Notes: generated by a model not told the origin, from the sequence alone. A stretch of DNA of 51,667 nucleotides from Rhodospirillaceae bacterium (GCA_002722095.1 PBKG01000004.1:1-51667); one strand, 5' to 3'; positions 25,675 through 34,790 are shown, counted from the first letter of the stretch. Made by a program: numbers and translations.

Positions 25675-26526
25675 ATGCACAGACCCAACATTTGCGCCAC
25701 GCTGGCTGGTTTGACCATTTTTGGGGCGGTTTTAGGGTCTAACAATGGCACGCTAGCGGTAGCGCCATCCTGCCCTAAATATGAAGCCATTGCCGGTACA
25801 CGACCGCTTTCCACGGACACGCTTCGAAAGCGCGTTGTCGGACGATTTTTAATCATCGCCCATCGCGGATATTCCAGCGAATATCTGGAAAATTCAATCG
25901 ACGCCTTCAAGGAGGCCATCTCTGCTGGTGCGGACATGATCGAAACCGATGTGCGCGAAAGTGCGGACGGGCATGTTGTATTGGCTCACGATTACGCCGG
26001 TGGCGATACGCTGGCGGAACTCGCGGAAAAAGACATCATCCCAATTGAACCGCTGCTGAAACTCGCCAAAAACCGCATATTATTGCTTTTGGATATGAAG
26101 GAAGGCAGTCCGGCTTTTCTGAAAAAAACCCTGGATGCGGTGCGACGGCACGGCATGGTCGGCCAGGTTGTTTTCGGTTTGCGCTCCGTCCCACAGACAC
26201 GTGATTTGCGCGCGCTCGACAAGTCGGTTGCGATACTCGGTTTTTTGTCACCAAGTCGCTATGACATTTCGGGATTTTACCGCGCAGGCGGTAATATCGC
26301 GCGTATCTGGGAAGCCGATCTCGATGCAACCACAGTCCGCCGGGCACGAGGACCCGGATCACGCCCAATCTGGATTACCCCTCGCGTGAAACCCGAACCG
26401 ACAGGCGATATCGACGAAGAACGGCAGATCGACCTAATGAAAGCCGGATTGGATGGTGTTTTGGTCAACGATCCCGTTACGGCAATCGCTACCCGTTGCG
26501 CCTACTTCGGTTCAAAGGCGCGCTAA
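25675..26526 (+). CDS. Exported glycerophosphodiester phosphodiesterase
   Basis: A 283-residue GDPD-family protein that releases glycerol-3-phosphate from deacylated phospholipids. A signal peptide covers about residues 1-30. The GDPD core has IIAHRGYSSEYLENS (about 60-74), MIETDVRESADGHVVLAHD (89-107) and LLDMKEG. The ending GLDGVLVNDP is typical. GAGGAGG before ATG 25675 is a strong ribosome site. It lies divergent from the acyl-CoA synthetase and converges on the T4 dioxygenase with a 3-base gap. Confidence 0.9.
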   Translation: MHRPNICATLAGLTIFGAVLGSNNGTLAVAPSCPKYEAIAGTRPLSTDTLRKRVVGRFLIIAHRGYSSEYLENSIDAFKEAISAGADMIETDVRESADGHVVLAHDYAGGDTLAELAEKDIIPIEPLLKLAKNRILLLLDMKEGSPAFLKKTLDAVRRHGMVGQVVFGLRSVPQTRDLRALDKSVAILGFLSPSRYDISGFYRAGGNIARIWEADLDATTVRRARGPGSRPIWITPRVKPEPTGDIDEERQIDLMKAGLDGVLVNDPVTAIATRCAYFGSKAR

Positions 26527-26529
26527 TTC

Positions 26530-27390
26530 CTATTCGTAGACTTCGGTCGGGCAACCGGAGATCCGCCACATCATCCGCCTTTGAGGTAGCTGATAGTCAT
26601 GCATGGCCAGATGCTGCAGCGCGCAGTTGTCCCACATCAACACATCGCCCACCCGCCACTTATGCCGGTACTGGAATTCGGGCCGGATCACCGTGGCGGC
26701 GAGCTCGTTGATTAGGTCCAGCGCCTCCTCGTCATCCATACCTTCAATGGAAACGCATTCACCGAGATTTACAAATATCGCCGTCTTGCCGGTATAGGGA
26801 TGGATACGGACCGCCGGATGAACCACTTTCTCCATGGCCTCACGCTGGGCATCATCGTGCCCTCCTGTTCCGGTCTTTTTCCGCCGTCCGGCAACATCAT
26901 GCTTTACTTTTAAACCGCGACAACGCTGCTTCATTTCCTCGCTCAGCGACTCATAGGCCAATACCGCGCTGGCAAAAAGCGTGTCGCCCAAAATCTCGCC
27001 ATCTTCGTTTACGGGCACCTCGCGTGCGTGCAAAACCGAAATACGCGGCGGGTTCCACTCATATGACATATCCGAATGCCACACCCGACCCGCATCGGCG
27101 TGGCCAATGTCCTCGCCGTCGACCTGAATGTTGGAAACCTGCAGAATCAAGGGCCGCCCCTCGATCGTATATTTCTTGAGAAAATTCACCTGCATTTCAC
27201 CGAAACGGCAGACGAAGTCCTGATACTGCTCTTCGTTCAATTCCTGGTCGCGCAAAAACGCTACGGAATATTTATCGAACGCCTGTTCTATTTCGGCGAA
27301 GGTTTCGTCGCTCAAGGGCCGAGACAAGTCGACGCCCCGAATTTCCGCGCCAATCGGCGCATCGGTCGGTACGATTTCAATAGTGCTCAT
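26530..27390 (-). CDS. TauD-family 2-oxoglutarate dioxygenase T4
   Basis: A 286-residue Fe(II)/2OG oxygenase. The HxD is His105-Asp107 (RVWHSDMSYEWNPP), the distal His is 260 (ALQHLAMHDYQLPQRR), and arginines 271/272 and 276 provide 2OG binding as in TauD. It resembles T5 (33939) in having the EGIxDEEAL-type helix and an insert between the core halves (KVKHDVAGRRKK). It is the second gene of a leftward pair with the NIPSNAP-like gene, 16 bases downstream of it; a divergent OxyR-like regulator lies beyond. Sulfonate or dicarboxylate-like substrates are typical of this branch. Confidence 0.93.
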   Translation of the reverse strand: MSTIEIVPTDAPIGAEIRGVDLSRPLSDETFAEIEQAFDKYSVAFLRDQELNEEQYQDFVCRFGEMQVNFLKKYTIEGRPLILQVSNIQVDGEDIGHADAGRVWHSDMSYEWNPPRISVLHAREVPVNEDGEILGDTLFASAVLAYESLSEEMKQRCRGLKVKHDVAGRRKKTGTGGHDDAQREAMEKVVHPAVRIHPYTGKTAIFVNLGECVSIEGMDDEEALDLINELAATVIRPEFQYRHKWRVGDVLMWDNCALQHLAMHDYQLPQRRMMWRISGCPTEVYE

Positions 27391-27406
27391 TGCAAGCCTC
27401 CCTCAC

Positions 27407-28054
27407 TCAGGCCCAGCGTGCTTCGTCCTTTTGATCCTTTGCGGTAATCAACGTCATCGTATTCACCGCCGTCCATTCGCACAAATCATAGCGGCGATTT
27501 AGCTTTTCCCGCATTTCCGCCTCGATTTCATTCGCCGGTATCTTTGAACGTTCCCACATCGCAAGATCGGGCCTTCGAGTCAGCAGCAGCGTTCGTACCA
27601 TCGGCCCTTCGCCGGCGATGCGCCAAAGCCCGATGATTTGGGAATCATAAGAACTCTCGAAATCCGGCCAAGCGGCGACGCAAAGCTCGAGAAATTCGTC
27701 GAAGTGCTCCGTTGGCGTTTCGAACCAGCGAAACGCGTAGTTGCCCTGACGGGTCGGAGGTTCGTCGCTCTTGGGGCGAGTGGTCGGCCGTAACAACTCG
27801 AAGGCGGAGGCTCGGATGGTACTGAAGCCTTTTTCCAGTAGCGGCGCCTTTTCCGTTGCTGTTTTGTCATCCGGCCAAACCGTTATTGCGATCACCGTAT
27901 CCCGCGGCAGGCCGATTTGACTGCGCCATATCCCAAACAGTGCGCCGCCAGAGTCACCGATGCGTTTGGCCCCGTCAGTCGCCATCGAGGCTGCCGCATC
28001 GCTCCAGCGCCGCGGCACGCAATCGATGCGATGACAAACATAAACAGATTCCAT
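27407..28054 (-). CDS. NIPSNAP-like dimeric alpha/beta-barrel protein
   Basis: A 215-residue protein with two related halves. The C-terminal half (NYAFRWFETP, then FLELCVAAWPDFE and MVRTLLLTRRPDLAMWE) looks like the ferredoxin-like NIPSNAP fold; the N-terminal half repeats it weakly (ALFGIWRSQIGL, ITVWPDD). Such proteins often sit in catabolic operons and may stabilise or bind reactive intermediates; no reaction is known. It is first in a leftward operon with the T4 dioxygenase and is divergent from the OxyR-like gene across 160 bases. The fold call is moderate. Confidence 0.6.
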   Translation of the reverse strand: MESVYVCHRIDCVPRRWSDAAASMATDGAKRIGDSGGALFGIWRSQIGLPRDTVIAITVWPDDKTATEKAPLLEKGFSTIRASAFELLRPTTRPKSDEPPTRQGNYAFRWFETPTEHFDEFLELCVAAWPDFESSYDSQIIGLWRIAGEGPMVRTLLLTRRPDLAMWERSKIPANEIEAEMREKLNRRYDLCEWTAVNTMTLITAKDQKDEARWA

Positions 28055-28214
28055 TCGTTCCTCCGATTTTTCGACGGGACGTTAGCATTGCAGATCGAGA
28101 GGGTAAACGCGGTGACGGCAATAGACCGTGGGACCGATACGAAATTGAATTAAGCGAACAATGAATTAATATGAAGGTTAAATATTGATTTTATCGATTA
28201 ATGAGAAATCCACT
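28055..28214. promoter_or_regulatory. Divergent control region (OxyR-like gene / NIPSNAP-T4 operon)
   Basis: The 160-base region between divergent starts is AT-rich in its right half, with GAATTAAG and GAATTAAT repeats at about 28145-28170 and an imperfect ATTGA-TTTT-ATCGAT repeat at 28184-28198. Such geometry usually holds the LysR operator and both promoters. No precise site can be fixed. Confidence 0.35.
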
Positions 28215-29129
28215 ATGCAAGCAGAACCAACAATTCGCCAACTCCGTCATTTTCTGAGTTTAGCCAAGCATTGTCACTTTGGCCGCGCCGCCGAAGCATG
28301 TTTCGTCACCCAATCGAGCCTAAGCGCAAGTATCAAAGAGCTCGAAAACGTCCTTGGCACCCTCCTATTCGAACGCACCAAACGCAAGGTGATGATTACA
28401 CCCTTAGGGTCGAAGCTTGTGGGCATGGCGCAACAGGTATGCATGCAGCTGGATGAGCTGAGCGATGCCGCAAGGAGTGCCGGTTCACCTCTCTCGGGCG
28501 ACCTGCGCATGGGGGTCATTCCGACGATCGGCCCCTATCTATTGCCACGGGTGTTGGGCCAACTCGGAGACACCTATCCCGATCTTCATCTTTACCTACG
28601 CGAAGAGCAAACGGGGCCACTTCTTCACAAGCTGACCGACGGCGAACTCGACCTCGTTTTGATCGCGTTACCCTTCGAAACCGAAAAGACCGAAAGCTTT
28701 ATCTTCGCCAACGATCCATTTCTCGCGGTTTTCCCCGAAGGCCATCAACTGGAATCCCTTGAAGCCATTACGCCGAGCCGGCTCAACCCGGATGATTTAC
28801 TGGTTCTATCGGAGGGCAACTGCCTGACAGAGCAGACGCTCGCGATGGGGAACCTTGGTGAATATATCCATCCGGGCCATTTTCAGGCCACCAGCCTGCA
28901 TACGCTGGTGCAGATGGTCGCCAACGGATTGGGTGTCGCAATATTGCCGAAAATGGCGGTCGATGCCGGCATTCTGCGAGGCTTGAAGGTGGCACATCGG
29001 CCATTTTCCAATCCACGGGCGCGACGAAAGATTGCCCTGATGTGGCGCAGCTCCTCTCCGCGCGAAACCGAGTTCCGACTGCTCGGCAAGCATTTCCGAG
29101 ACGAACTGCCGAAAGCAGCGGGAGAGTAA
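28215..29129 (+). CDS. LysR-family regulator, OxyR-like without the resolving cysteine
   Basis: A 304-residue regulator. The helix-turn-helix is TIRQLRHFLSLAKHCHFGRA and SSLSASIKELENVLG. The effector domain begins GVIPTIGPYLLP, as in OxyR. Cys203 in LSEGNCLTEQTLAMG aligns with the peroxidatic Cys199 of E. coli OxyR, but the position nine residues later is Gly212, not Cys, so the usual disulfide switch cannot form. I choose ATG 28215 (GAG about nine bases upstream) over the in-frame TTG at 28185. It is divergent from the NIPSNAP-T4 operon, which it probably controls; hydrogen peroxide sensing is uncertain. Confidence 0.87.
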   Translation: MQAEPTIRQLRHFLSLAKHCHFGRAAEACFVTQSSLSASIKELENVLGTLLFERTKRKVMITPLGSKLVGMAQQVCMQLDELSDAARSAGSPLSGDLRMGVIPTIGPYLLPRVLGQLGDTYPDLHLYLREEQTGPLLHKLTDGELDLVLIALPFETEKTESFIFANDPFLAVFPEGHQLESLEAITPSRLNPDDLLVLSEGNCLTEQTLAMGNLGEYIHPGHFQATSLHTLVQMVANGLGVAILPKMAVDAGILRGLKVAHRPFSNPRARRKIALMWRSSSPRETEFRLLGKHFRDELPKAAGE

Positions 29130-29219
29130 CGCCACCGATAGGCTTCGTCTCGACGTCAATGAGACGGCTATCTATGATCTGTAGTCTACAGCGGTCGACA
29201 AAATCTAAAGGAATTGAAA

Positions 29220-29981
29220 ATGGGCAACGGAACCGAAAAAACGCTAGCAGGCAAGGTTGCGCTCATTACCGGCGCCGTACGCCGATCCGGGCGTGCGAGC
29301 GCACTGGAACTCGCCAAGTACGGCGCATCGATTGCTATCAATACACGCCGCTCGGTCGACGAAGCGCAAGCTGTAAAAGCGGAGCTTGAGGCGCTCGGCG
29401 TCCAAGCCGGTGTCTATCTATGCGACGTTACCGACGAGGACGGCGTTACCAATATGGTGGGCGAAATAGCAAACGATCTCGGGCCGATCGACATACTGGT
29501 CAACAATGCGGCAGATCGAGGGCGGGTTCCTACCCTGGAGCTGGATTTGGACGAATTCCGGCGCATCGTCGCCATTATTCTGGAAGGTGCCTTTTTGTGT
29601 TCGCGGGCGGTGCTACCCCACATGATCGACCAAGGTTGGGGCCGTATCGTCAATATCAGCGGTATCGGAAACTATGTCGGCTATGCGGAACGGGTTCATG
29701 TGCACGCGGGTAAAGGCGGGCTAGATGCGATTACCCGGAGCCTGTCGAGCGAATTTTGCGAACACGGCATCACGGTGAATACGGTCGGTGTCGGCAAGAT
29801 CGGCGGTGAGCGTGCCGCCTCCGCCGGCCCCAGTCCGAAAAACGTACCCGACGCCCCGCCGATCGGATTTGAAGGAGAACCGGGAGATATCGCCAATGCG
29901 GTCGCGTTCCTGTGCCAACCGGCATCACGTTTCATTACCGGTACTATGCTGCACGTGAACGGCAACGAGTATCTGTCCTAG
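29220..29981 (+). CDS. SDR-family protein lacking the catalytic tyrosine
   Basis: A 253-residue short-chain dehydrogenase/reductase fold. The cofactor motif reads TGAVRRSGRA (17-26), with Arg in place of the middle Gly as in pteridine-reductase-like SDRs. DILVNNAAD (91-99) and Ser147 in NISGIGN are present. The YxxxK site reads VHAGK (161-165): Lys165 is kept but Tyr is Val. Dehydrogenase chemistry of the usual kind is therefore doubtful; the protein may use another residue or be a binding partner. Start 29220 follows AAAGGA. It is followed after 4 bases by the serine hydrolase gene. Confidence 0.87.
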   Translation: MGNGTEKTLAGKVALITGAVRRSGRASALELAKYGASIAINTRRSVDEAQAVKAELEALGVQAGVYLCDVTDEDGVTNMVGEIANDLGPIDILVNNAADRGRVPTLELDLDEFRRIVAIILEGAFLCSRAVLPHMIDQGWGRIVNISGIGNYVGYAERVHVHAGKGGLDAITRSLSSEFCEHGITVNTVGVGKIGGERAASAGPSPKNVPDAPPIGFEGEPGDIANAVAFLCQPASRFITGTMLHVNGNEYLS

Positions 29982-29985
29982 TTCG

Positions 29986-31044
29986 ATGCGGTTTGCATTA
30001 GCCATTCTGCTCTTTTTGTGCGCAACCGCCGCGCCCGCACTGTATGCCTCGGAAATTTTCCCCGGCAAGCACTGGGACAGGATCGATCCCCCGGAACAAG
30101 CTGGGTTTTCAAGTGCAAAGTTAAAGCAGGCTAAAGACATTTACGACGATATGGCGTCGAATGCCTTTATCGTCGTTTACCGCGGCAAGCTGCTCGTCGC
30201 TTGGGGCAATATTGACGAAAAACTGGACGTCTATTCGGTGCGCAAAAGCTTCATGAGCGCGCTTTATGGAGTGCACGTCGGCACCGGAAAAATCGATACA
30301 CACACGACCCTCGCCGCACTTGGTATAGATGAAGAAGAAGAACCGTTAACCGAAACGGAAAAGTCCGCCCGCATCATCGATCTTCTGCGCGCGCGATCCG
30401 GCGTCTATCATCCTTCAGCCTATACGAGCTACAAGAAAGTACTCGAACGCCCCGACCGCGGCGAATACAAACCCCGTGAATTTTGGTTCTACAACAACTG
30501 GGATTTCAACGTTCTAGCGACGATCTTCCATAATCTGACCGGCACCAACATTTTCGATGCATTTGCGCGCGATATCGCGAGGCCAATCGGTATGGAGGAT
30601 TTCAAGCCTTCAGACGGGCGGTTTCATAAGGAATATGTTTCGCGCTACCCCGCCTATCCGTTCCGCATGACTGCCCGCGATATGGCACGATTTGGCCTTC
30701 TTTTCGCACGCCACGGCAAATGGCGTGGGCGGCAAATCATCCCTGCTGATTGGGTGGCCGAGAGTACCCGCACCCATTCCATTACCACTCGGCGAAACAG
30801 CAAAAGCGTCGGTTACGGATATATGTGGTGGACCGTTCGACCCGGTCGCCGCCATTTCAAAAACCGGCTCGGCGACGATGCCTTTTCCGCTCGTGGGAAT
30901 GGGGGCCAATACATCATCGTCGCGCCTAGCCTGGGGATCGTCGCGGTTCATACGTCGGATTGGAAATGGACCCGCAAAAAAGTGCGTTCCGGCGCGGTTG
31001 GCAGATTGTTGAAAGCAGTGCTTGCGGCCAAGCTCGATGGCTAA
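29986..31044 (+). CDS. Exported serine hydrolase (class C beta-lactamase-like)
   Basis: A 352-residue protein with a signal peptide (FALAILLFLCATAAPALYA). The SxxK motif is SVRK in VYSVRKSFMSALYG (about residues 85-88), and a Tyr-x-Asn appears as YNN in REFWFYNNWDFN. RARSGVYHP and GGQYIIVAPSLG are typical of the beta-lactamase/6-aminohexanoate-dimer hydrolase group. It acts in the periplasm on an ester or amide; real beta-lactam hydrolysis is not implied. It is translationally close (4 bases) to the SDR gene and runs tail to tail into the MFS gene. Confidence 0.87.
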   Translation: MRFALAILLFLCATAAPALYASEIFPGKHWDRIDPPEQAGFSSAKLKQAKDIYDDMASNAFIVVYRGKLLVAWGNIDEKLDVYSVRKSFMSALYGVHVGTGKIDTHTTLAALGIDEEEEPLTETEKSARIIDLLRARSGVYHPSAYTSYKKVLERPDRGEYKPREFWFYNNWDFNVLATIFHNLTGTNIFDAFARDIARPIGMEDFKPSDGRFHKEYVSRYPAYPFRMTARDMARFGLLFARHGKWRGRQIIPADWVAESTRTHSITTRRNSKSVGYGYMWWTVRPGRRHFKNRLGDDAFSARGNGGQYIIVAPSLGIVAVHTSDWKWTRKKVRSGAVGRLLKAVLAAKLDG

Positions 31045-31053
31045 ACCTGCGCG

Positions 31054-32277
31054 TTAACTCGCTGCCGGCTTGCGGATAAACAGCAGCATCACCCCCGACA
31101 GCGCAAAATAGGCGACCCCGATCCACGTCATCGCCCATACGGGTGCGGAAATATCAAGGGCCCAGCCCAAGATCGGTGGGCCGAGGGCGGTGGAAAACAC
31201 GCTCAAGGTCGCAACGAAGCTCCGAATAGCGCCGACGAATTTCGTACCGTAAAGGTCGGAAAGCGCGACCGGGATCAACGTCGACTTCATGCCGAACCCG
31301 ACACCGAACATCGCGAGATAAACCCAAGCGCCAAGCGCATGATCGACGAAGCCCAGCACCAAGAGGCCGACGATGTAGGGCAACATTGAGAGCGGCATCA
31401 ATCGGACCGCGCCATAGCGGTCGACAAGACTACCGGTCCAAATTGAAAAGAGAAGCGAGGCTCCCGCATGCGCGGCATACCCGGCGGTTACCCACTCCGC
31501 AGACCAATTTTTTAACTTTGCAATCGCCAACAGATGAAAACCAAGTGCGGTATCGAAAAATGCTGTCGCGACAAAGCCGGGGACCAATAAATAGAATGTG
31601 ACCCCGCGCAGCGCTTCGCCAAGCGTGCTTTCGACTTCGGGTTTATCCCCGTCAGTAGATGAACCTTCGGGAATCGCGCCATCTTCGGCCCTTAGCAGAA
31701 ACATCGTTGCTGGCAGTATCAGGAGCAACACCAACGCCGCACAGCCAAGAAATGTCTCCCGCCAACCGATAGCGGCGATCGCAGCCACTGCCGCGACAGG
31801 TGCAATTGCTCGCCCGAACGGAAATCCGAGCGCCGCAACCGCCACCGCCTTACCGCGGTTTTCACGGAAAATCTTCACCATACCGGTGAGCGACGTATGA
31901 GTTGCTAACCCCTGCCCCATATGGCGCAGAAAAAATATCGCGAACACCAAAAACCAAACCGTCGGCGCAAGCGCCGTGGCAAGACAAGCAGCGAGCAGCC
32001 CACCGCAAACCATCAAGGCATAAGGCTTGAGATTGATCCGATCGATCCAACCACCGGTATAGGTAAGCAACGCTGCGGACAACAGCGTACCGACCATATA
32101 AATCGTGCCCCACTCCGAATGGCTGAGGTTAAAGGTAGCCTCGATACTCGGACTGAAAATTCCAACGAAATAGGATTGGCCGACCGTCGACGCGAAGCCC
32201 ATCAAAAAACCGAACGCTATTACGCGCCCGTTCGTGCGCAGAAATTCGACATAGCCGGTGGCAGGATTGCTAGACAT
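31054..32277 (-). CDS. MFS transporter
   Basis: A 407-residue inner-membrane carrier with about twelve hydrophobic segments. The first helix begins near residue 16, and the loop after helix 2 contains GGWIDRINLKPY, the MFS signature region; the second half repeats it as TGSLVDRYGAVRL. It is the third gene of the leftward unit T5 dioxygenase - amidase - MFS (28-base gap to the amidase), so it probably imports the substrate of that pathway. Substrate unknown; monocarboxylate/oxalate-type permeases look alike. Confidence 0.9.
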   Translation of the reverse strand: MSSNPATGYVEFLRTNGRVIAFGFLMGFASTVGQSYFVGIFSPSIEATFNLSHSEWGTIYMVGTLLSAALLTYTGGWIDRINLKPYALMVCGGLLAACLATALAPTVWFLVFAIFFLRHMGQGLATHTSLTGMVKIFRENRGKAVAVAALGFPFGRAIAPVAAVAAIAAIGWRETFLGCAALVLLLILPATMFLLRAEDGAIPEGSSTDGDKPEVESTLGEALRGVTFYLLVPGFVATAFFDTALGFHLLAIAKLKNWSAEWVTAGYAAHAGASLLFSIWTGSLVDRYGAVRLMPLSMLPYIVGLLVLGFVDHALGAWVYLAMFGVGFGMKSTLIPVALSDLYGTKFVGAIRSFVATLSVFSTALGPPILGWALDISAPVWAMTWIGVAYFALSGVMLLFIRKPAAS

Positions 32278-32304
32278 GGAAAGCGCTCTTTACCGGAGTT
32301 CGGC

Positions 32305-33936
32305 CTAAAACGCCACCATGATCGAAGACGGCTCCTCGTCACGTGCCAACGCTTCCTGCAAAAGCGATGACATTTTGAACATTTCCGGCGCCACGCTGAA
32401 AACTTCGTTCATCAGCACGTCGTTTAGATCCAGACCGGCGCCGATAATCGCCGCTTCGGCGCGACGCTTGGTTGCCTCGTCGACGCTGGATGTATCCGGA
32501 ATTGTGTTGATGTCGCCTGTCGGTGGTTTTTCCATTCCCGCGGTCAACGGTGGACGTTCCGCACGCCAAGAGGTCGCACGTTCGAAAGCATGGGCAGCGT
32601 TGAGCACGGTTCCTTCATCGAACGGCCGCCCAGAAACCAGCATCGAAAGAGGAAGGCCATCCTCGTCGAACCCGTTGCAAACGGAAATCGACGGGCCACA
32701 GACGGTACTGAAGTGCGCCGATGTCTTGGCACCGGACCAATTACTGACCGAGCCGAAAACCGTAAATGGCGGGGCCGACCCCAGGCCGGGCGTGATCAAC
32801 ACGTCGAACTGGTCATAAACCGCTTTCATTTCTTCCATCATGCGCCGGCGCAGTCGGCTCGCTTGCATATAGTCCACTCCCGACATCAAACAGGCGGGAA
32901 TAGTAAATACGCGGAAATCATGCCCGAAATCCTGCGGTCGGCTGCGCAATTCCGGATAATGAACCGAGAAAATTTCAATCTCCGCCATAGTCAGCTTGAC
33001 CGTTTTATAATCCTTTAACGGCCGAACGCGTGCATCCGACACCTCAGCACCAAGTGATTTGAAGACGGCAATCCCCTCTTCCATCGAACGAACCACCGCT
33101 TCAGACGACTGCGTCTCCTCTTCGTAAAAATGGCGAATGACGCCAACGCGAAGTCCTTTGACGTCGCCGGTGAGTGCCGCACGGTAATCCGGCAAGGATA
33201 CGTTAGCACTCGCCGGATCACGTTCCGGATCGTGACCTGCCAACACTTGCAGGGCAATCGCACAATCTTCAACGGTCCAGCACATCGGCCCCGCATGATC
33301 GAACGAATAGGAATTAGCGATTACGCCGCCTCTACTAACCAGCCCATAAGTGGGCTTTAAACCAGCAATTCCACAAAGGCCGGCGGGACCGCGAATGGAA
33401 CCGCCGGTATCGGTACCGAGTGCGAGAGGTACTAACCCGGACGCAACGCCGGCACCTGGACCACTCGACGAGCCACCGGAAAACCGTTCGAGCTTCCAGG
33501 GATTGCGTGCCGGTGGCCATGGCAGGTCTAACGATGGTCCGCCATGGGCATATTCGTGCGTCGCCATTTTACCAAGCAATATAGCCCCGGCCCGTTTCAG
33601 CCGTTCGACCGCGGTTGCATCCCGGTCTGGCACACAATTGATACCAAGCTTCGAATGTCCGGTGGTGAGAATGCCCTCGGTTTCGTAAACATCTTTTAAG
33701 CCGAAGGGGATCCCATGAAGCGGGCCCTTATAGTCACCGTTCGCGATTTCCGATTCCGCCGCACGTGCCGCTTCGCGGGCATGCTCGCCCGTGACGGTCA
33801 AAAACGCATCGACCAGCGGATTTAGCGCTTCAATCCGACTAAGCAAAGCATCCACATATTCCACCGGCGAAAGTTTGCCGCCGGCAATCAGTGTTGACGC
33901 CTCTGCAATGGTGAGCCGGTCGAGATCAGTTTGCAT
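32305..33936 (-). CDS. Amidase (amidase-signature family)
   Basis: A 543-residue hydrolase with the Ser-cisSer-Lys triad: Lys81 (PFGLKDVYET), the cis-Ser in FSGGSSSGPGAG (about 156) and nucleophile Ser180 (GTDTGGSIRGPAG). The block CGIAGLKPTYGLVSRGGV is characteristic. About 60 extra residues at the C terminus (after ERPPLTAG) exceed the family core. It hydrolyses an amide to acid and ammonia in the cytosol. It begins 2 bases after the T5 stop and is followed by the MFS gene, forming a compact uptake-oxidation-amide cleavage unit. GatA function is unlikely because no gatB/C are present. Confidence 0.93.
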   Translation of the reverse strand: MQTDLDRLTIAEASTLIAGGKLSPVEYVDALLSRIEALNPLVDAFLTVTGEHAREAARAAESEIANGDYKGPLHGIPFGLKDVYETEGILTTGHSKLGINCVPDRDATAVERLKRAGAILLGKMATHEYAHGGPSLDLPWPPARNPWKLERFSGGSSSGPGAGVASGLVPLALGTDTGGSIRGPAGLCGIAGLKPTYGLVSRGGVIANSYSFDHAGPMCWTVEDCAIALQVLAGHDPERDPASANVSLPDYRAALTGDVKGLRVGVIRHFYEEETQSSEAVVRSMEEGIAVFKSLGAEVSDARVRPLKDYKTVKLTMAEIEIFSVHYPELRSRPQDFGHDFRVFTIPACLMSGVDYMQASRLRRRMMEEMKAVYDQFDVLITPGLGSAPPFTVFGSVSNWSGAKTSAHFSTVCGPSISVCNGFDEDGLPLSMLVSGRPFDEGTVLNAAHAFERATSWRAERPPLTAGMEKPPTGDINTIPDTSSVDEATKRRAEAAIIGAGLDLNDVLMNEVFSVAPEMFKMSSLLQEALARDEEPSSIMVAF

Positions 33937-33938
33937 AC

Positions 33939-34790
33939 CTAAAACGGCGCCTCTCCCTTAAGCACTACCCGATGGAGCAGCCGTCGCTCTTGCGGTTCGT
34001 AATCCTTGATCGCTAAATGCTGGAGTCCGCAATTATCCCACATGACGACGTCCCCCGCTTGCCAATTATGGGTGTATATAAATTCTTCACGGATGATGTG
34101 ATTAGAGAGCTCGGCGATCAAGGGAAGCGCCTCTTCGTCGGAGATTCCTTCTATTTTGGTGCATTCGCCTTCTCGCACATACAAACATTTGCGTCCGGTG
34201 AACGGATGCGTTCTCACGATCGGGTGGGACATCGGCGGATGTTTCGCACCCAACGATTTGGTTACACGTTGCGTGGCATTACCGCGTCGTTTCCGAGCAC
34301 CGATTTCATGGACCGCGCGTAATCCTTCGAGGCGGACCTTTAAATCATCTTCAAGCGCATCATAGGCAGCAGCGGCACTGGCATAGAGTGTGTCGCCCAG
34401 CGCCTTGCCGTCGCGCATCGGAATTTCAATGGCAAACAGCATCGTCGCCCGCGGAGGTTTTGCGGTATAGGACTGATCGCTATGCCAGGTTTGGCCCGCA
34501 TTGGGATTTCCTATATAGGCGCCGTCCTCTTTGATATTTGAATTTACCAAAATGTCGGGATGGGTCGGGTGCCGATGATAATCCGCGAACACATTCGGAG
34601 CGACAGGTCCGAAACGTTTCGCGAAGGCGAGTTGATCGTCGGGCGTGATATCCTGATTGCGAAAGACGATTATGAAGTGCTCGTTGAGCGCCGCCTCAAT
34701 TTTCGCAAAATCCTCTTCACCGATACCTTCGGCAATATCGATCCCGGCAATTTCGACACCGGCCGGGGCGCCGCTCGGAATGATCTCCAT
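33939..34790 (-). CDS. TauD-family 2-oxoglutarate dioxygenase T5
   Basis: A 283-residue Fe(II)/2OG oxygenase. The HxD is at about His103-Asp105 (QTWHSDQSYTAKPP), the distal His is about 258 (CGLQHLAIKDYEPQERR), with arginines near 269/270 and 274. ATG 34790 is preferred to the GTG one codon before it. It resembles T4 in length and in the KIEGISDEEALPLI segment. It is first in the operon T5-amidase-MFS and the promoter region is 34791-34878. Substrate unknown. Confidence 0.93.
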   Translation of the reverse strand: MEIIPSGAPAGVEIAGIDIAEGIGEEDFAKIEAALNEHFIIVFRNQDITPDDQLAFAKRFGPVAPNVFADYHRHPTHPDILVNSNIKEDGAYIGNPNAGQTWHSDQSYTAKPPRATMLFAIEIPMRDGKALGDTLYASAAAAYDALEDDLKVRLEGLRAVHEIGARKRRGNATQRVTKSLGAKHPPMSHPIVRTHPFTGRKCLYVREGECTKIEGISDEEALPLIAELSNHIIREEFIYTHNWQAGDVVMWDNCGLQHLAIKDYEPQERRLLHRVVLKGEAPF

